This document shows positions 60,537 through 64,000 of a stretch of 64,000 bases of DNA, piece by piece. Each line of letters begins with the position of its first letter. The stretch's first letter is position 1. The notes below the pieces were generated by a model. The model was given only the letters and a program-made list of their open reading frames with translations, was not told where the DNA came from and searched no databases. Made by a program: the position numbers and the translations under genes. The stretch is from the NCBI RefSeq assembly GCF_900698925.1, contig NZ_LR217713.1:558001-622000 (forward strand). The letters run 5' to 3'. The stretch comes from Erwinia_E haradaeae_I (GTDB lineage: Bacteria > Pseudomonadota > Gammaproteobacteria > Enterobacterales > Enterobacteriaceae).

Positions 60537-62627
60537 ATACTAAAATGAAATTAATTAAATTATAACAAGACATATACATCATAAAATATATTACATATCC
60601 GATATTAATTTAATGTTAACAAAAACTTACAAGAGAATATTTCACCAACAAACACAACCCAAAATGTAATATAACTTATGTGTTATAACAAAATTTAAGT
60701 AACGATTGTTGAAAATTGTTTAATTCAGGATTAAGAAGATAAAACAATTGCATTTTTAGCATTGATGCGCATAACTTAAGAAACTATTCTTAAACAGAAT
60801 AGAATTACATAATCAGTGGAAAATACACTATAATAAAGCTTATAAGCCTTGTTCAGGTTTTGATTAATAAAATCTACAAAGACTGAATATCATTAAGTGT
60901 TTATAGATTTTATTCAAGGCAAAAGAAGAGATTGTATTAATCATTATATGAAATAACTCTCTCGTCAAACACCACAACTATCATTATATTAAACATCATT
61001 GATATTTTCTTATAATTATAAGACAGAATCACTATATATAAAATATATAAATATTAGCTACCAAGCATAGAATATATTATTAATTGATTCTGAGTTTATT
61101 CCTTTAACCAGAATAAATTTTCATTCTTTAGTCTTGGGCATAACATAATAACGTATATCATATTTGCACTATTAGTTTAGAAAAAACAATATTTGATACT
61201 GAATATCAAAAATATTTACCATAAAATACAATGCCATCATAAATTAAATTTTTATAAATAAGATAACAAATTTACTGATAAAAGAAGAATGTATATTCTT
61301 ATATTATACTTTTGTTAGAAACAAAAAAATTAATATAATTTAAGTGTTTTATTATCTGATTATATTTATAAATGATTTTCATGGATCGCTCATCACTCGT
61401 ACTAGATTAAAATTCTGTGAACTGTTTGAGAAGCTCTCTCTAATGGTTTATAGAATATACTCAGTAATAAAAATGGATAAGAATATCTAAAATTATTTAT
61501 CCTAAGATAAAGAATTGACGTGTATATCACGGGTATTTTAGAACACATTTTGTCGAATGATTATATAATAATTGAATTATTATTTTCATCTACAAAGTAA
61601 AATAGATATAAAAAAAATAGATCCTTATATTCATTACATATATGTCAGTCTAGTTCTAATAAAAAATAAAAACTATAGAACTCAGAAAAAAGATAAGATA
61701 TCAAATAATAAAAAATTAACCCATAACCAAAGATGTACTAGATAATAATGGTTTTTATAAATATGTATAACTTATTTATCTTATGAGTAAGATCGGAGTA
61801 TAAATTTAATCAATCTATAACATCCATTCTGATGTTCAAATAGTTCGTTAGTTTTCTAACTGATTTAAAAATATTTATATAATATAACGATAATAAAAAA
61901 TCTAGATCAACTTGAATCAATATCTCTATCATACACTTTCTAATCACTAAAAATTTTAGTTGAAAATTTAAGTCTTTTTTATAGTTTGTTTTGAACAGTA
62001 ATTCAATTACTATTAATTTAATACATTCATAAAGTAATCAATTTTTATTAAGATTAAATATATCAAAAAATTATCTTTCCTAATAAGAATAAAGTTTTTC
62101 TAAAATAATAGATTATTTAATAATTTATTAGAAGAAATCTAACAATATAAACTATATTTATTTATAATTATACTGAATAAAATATTATAAATAAATAATT
62201 TATCTACAATTAATCTTTATATATTTGGAAGACAATAAAACCCTGCAGGGGTTTTACCTAAAACTGTATTGTCCAAATTAAATATTCATATAATCAAGTA
62301 AGTTGTGATTAATTAAACACCTGTATCTAGTTCTATGCATCATCACTAATACAAAATTTTTTGTCAAAAACCCTTCTCTTGAGAAGATTGATCTCTACTA
62401 TTGTAAGAATATAGTTATTAGAGTGTTAAAATTACTGATCCATGCATGTTGAAGAGATTATTTTGATATATCTGTATAAAATTTTAAGAGAATCGATCTT
62501 TTCTTTAAAACACTAAAATTAGATGTGTATGGTCAAATAAATTACAGAAATGATATTAATATAGATATCTCATATTAAGATATTATCAAATAATATTATT
62601 CACTAATAATGAAGTAACAGGAAATAA
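60537..62627. other. Gene-free stretch between znuB and ftsI
   Basis: 2.1 kb with no supportable gene. ftsL, rsmH and mraZ would precede ftsI in the ancestral cluster; no such frames are present. The structured element at 62224-62277 and the ftsI ribosome site (AGGAAATA) are the only features seen. Confidence 0.65.
62224..62277. repeat. Composite stem-loop upstream of ftsI
   Basis: TTTGG (62224-62228) can pair with CCAAA (62273-62277), then ACAATA (62232-62237) with TATTGT (62267-62272), enclosing AAACCC-TGCA-GGG(G)TTT (62238-62254). The CCCTGCAGGGG core is a GC island in AT-rich DNA. It lies 350 bp upstream of ftsI; it could be a leader element, an old gene end or a protein site. Confidence 0.5.
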
Positions 62628-64000
62628 ATGAGCAATCAGCTAAAGAAATATAAGAATTACTTTCAGCCAATAAAAAAACAAATGATCTTTACGCACTGGC
62701 GGTTTTCTTTTATCTATGCTTTTATTTTTTTTGCTATGCTTACATTGTTACTGCGAGTTGGATGGTTACAAATAATTAATTCTAATCCACTAGTTCGCGA
62801 AGGAGATAAACGATCATTACGTGTAAAAATCCTCCAAGCATCACGCGGGATGATTAGTGATCGAGAAGGACGCCCCTTGGCTGTAAGTGTTCCAGCTCAT
62901 GCTATTCTTGTTGATCCAAAAGCGCTATGCGATAAAGGCGGCATAACAATAGATCATCGTTGGATAGCGTTATCCAACGCACTATCTATTCCTCTAACTC
63001 AATTAGAAGCACTAATCAGTGCAAATCCAAATAACCGGTTTTTATATTTAGCTCGTCAAATTAATCCAGATATTAGCCAATATATTCAAAAACTAAACCT
63101 ACCAGGTATTTTTATACGCGAAGAGTCGCGACGTTATTATCCTACTGGTAGTATCACAGCTCATCTCATTGGTATTACCAATATTGATGGACAGGGTATC
63201 GAAGGCATTGAAAAAAGTTTTGATAAATGGCTAACAGGTCATCCTGGTATACGTACAATACGCAAAGATCGCCTGGGCGCGGTAATCGAAGATATTTCAT
63301 CAGTCAACGCTGAGAATGCACATAACTTGATTTTAAGTATTGATGAACGCCTTCAAACCCAGGTATATCGCGAACTTACTAATGCAGTAATCTTTAACAA
63401 AGCAGAGTCTGGAACAGCAGTCCTTCTTGATGTTCATACCGGAGAGGTTTTAGCAATGGCTAACAGCCCCGCATACAATCCAAACAACCTAAATGGTGCT
63501 ACACAAGCTATGATGCGTAACCGTGCCATCACAGATATGTTTGAACCGGGTTCTACCGTTAAACCAATGGTAGTAATTACTGCTCTGCAAAATAAAATTG
63601 TAAGTGAAGATAGCATATTAAATACTGTTCCTTTTCGAGTTAATAACCATGAAATTCGAGATGTAGCATTCTACAATGAATTAACTTTAACTGGAATACT
63701 TCAGAAATCATCTAATGTTGGCGTATCCCGTTTAGCTCTCTCTATGCCTATTGATGCATTACTAAACACTTATTCACTATTTGGATTGGGACAAGAAACC
63801 AATTTAGGACTTATTGGAGAAAGCAAAGGACTTTATCCTAAAAAAAATCACTGGTCAGATATAGAAAAAGCTACCTTGTCTTTTGGATATGGTCTAATGG
63901 TAACCCCTTTGCAATTAGCACGAGTATATGCAACATTTGGTAGTTACGGTATTTACCGACCACTATCAATTGTCAAAGTTACCCCGCCAGTATCAGGACA
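62628..64000 (+). CDS. ftsI: Peptidoglycan D,D-transpeptidase FtsI (PBP3), 3' end outside window
   Basis: Septal transpeptidase of the divisome. 457 codons are visible of about 588; the frame is still open at base 64000, so the gene is cut by the window, not broken. One membrane anchor lies at about residues 26-46, followed by the dimerisation/pedestal region (SRGMISDREGRPLAVS) and the transpeptidase domain with SxxK at S309-K312 (EPGSTVKPM) and SxN at about 361-363 (SSN). The KTG motif would lie past the end. An AGGAA site precedes the ATG. FtsL and RsmH genes that precede it in relatives are missing here. Confidence 0.97.
   Translation, partial: MSNQLKKYKNYFQPIKKQMIFTHWRFSFIYAFIFFAMLTLLLRVGWLQIINSNPLVREGDKRSLRVKILQASRGMISDREGRPLAVSVPAHAILVDPKALCDKGGITIDHRWIALSNALSIPLTQLEALISANPNNRFLYLARQINPDISQYIQKLNLPGIFIREESRRYYPTGSITAHLIGITNIDGQGIEGIEKSFDKWLTGHPGIRTIRKDRLGAVIEDISSVNAENAHNLILSIDERLQTQVYRELTNAVIFNKAESGTAVLLDVHTGEVLAMANSPAYNPNNLNGATQAMMRNRAITDMFEPGSTVKPMVVITALQNKIVSEDSILNTVPFRVNNHEIRDVAFYNELTLTGILQKSSNVGVSRLALSMPIDALLNTYSLFGLGQETNLGLIGESKGLYPKKNHWSDIEKATLSFGYGLMVTPLQLARVYATFGSYGIYRPLSIVKVTPPVSG

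Noticed and set aside
1..64000. Mobile elements, prophage or defence systems
   Set aside because: No transposase, integrase, phage, restriction or toxin-antitoxin motifs seen in any long frame, and no paired insertion-sequence ends.

Overview
The window looks like part of the chromosome of a gammaproteobacterial (Enterobacterales-type) insect endosymbiont in mid-reduction. Nearly every recognisable protein is a full-length, catalytically intact version of an E. coli/Serratia/Yersinia housekeeping protein. Genes are single or in short remnants of operons, separated by very AT-rich stretches of 0.3 to 3.1 kb with no supportable gene. Summing the called intervals, only about half of the 64 kb is coding. 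I see no insertion sequences, phage genes, CRISPR, toxin-antitoxin, secretion or transposase genes. This gene-poor, mobile-element-free state fits a long-established host-restricted bacterium; the exact taxon cannot be fixed from the window.

Layout. 1-10.8 kb: 3' part of accC; a four-gene tRNA operon (Leu-UAG, Gln-UUG, Met, Gln-CUG, minus strand), a shortened version of the enterobacterial metT-leuW-glnUW-metU-glnVX operon; lipA, lipB and ybeD (lipoate synthesis and insertion); glnS. 10.9-20.1 kb: recB without its usual partners, a small bolA, lonH (ycbZ) and fabA. 22-29.9 kb: divergent rluD/bamD, queF, acnB. 32-38.3 kb: gmhA divergent from accD-folC, then adk and coaA. 40.7-47.8 kb: a stand-alone RlmK half of the 23S rRNA methyltransferase RlmKL, lnt and ybeY. 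51-55.7 kb: complete overlapping fruB-fruK-fruA operon, convergent nfo. 56.6-60.5 kb: mepM and znuA divergent from znuC-znuB. 62.6-64 kb: ftsI, cut by the window end.

Together the genes describe a cell that still makes fatty acids (accC, accD, fabA), lipoylates its dehydrogenases (lipA, lipB), builds an outer membrane with heptose-containing LPS and lipoproteins (gmhA, lnt, bamD), remodels and divides its wall (mepM, ftsI), imports zinc (znuABC) and takes up and phosphorylates fructose (fruBKA). It also keeps CoA, folate and adenylate kinase steps, parts of RNA modification and ribosome maturation (rluD, rlmK, queF, ybeY), and some DNA repair (nfo, recB).

I found no convincing new multi-gene system. 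The most unusual content is in the noncoding half: long perfect palindromes (50, 32 and 31 bp), paired hairpins at some gene ends, a four-copy minisatellite and a GC-rich octamer repeat. At the gene level the points of interest are the loss of the RlmL half of RlmKL, a tRNA-Gln whose encoded tail is TCA instead of CCA, and a GYDH-to-GYNH change in YbeY.
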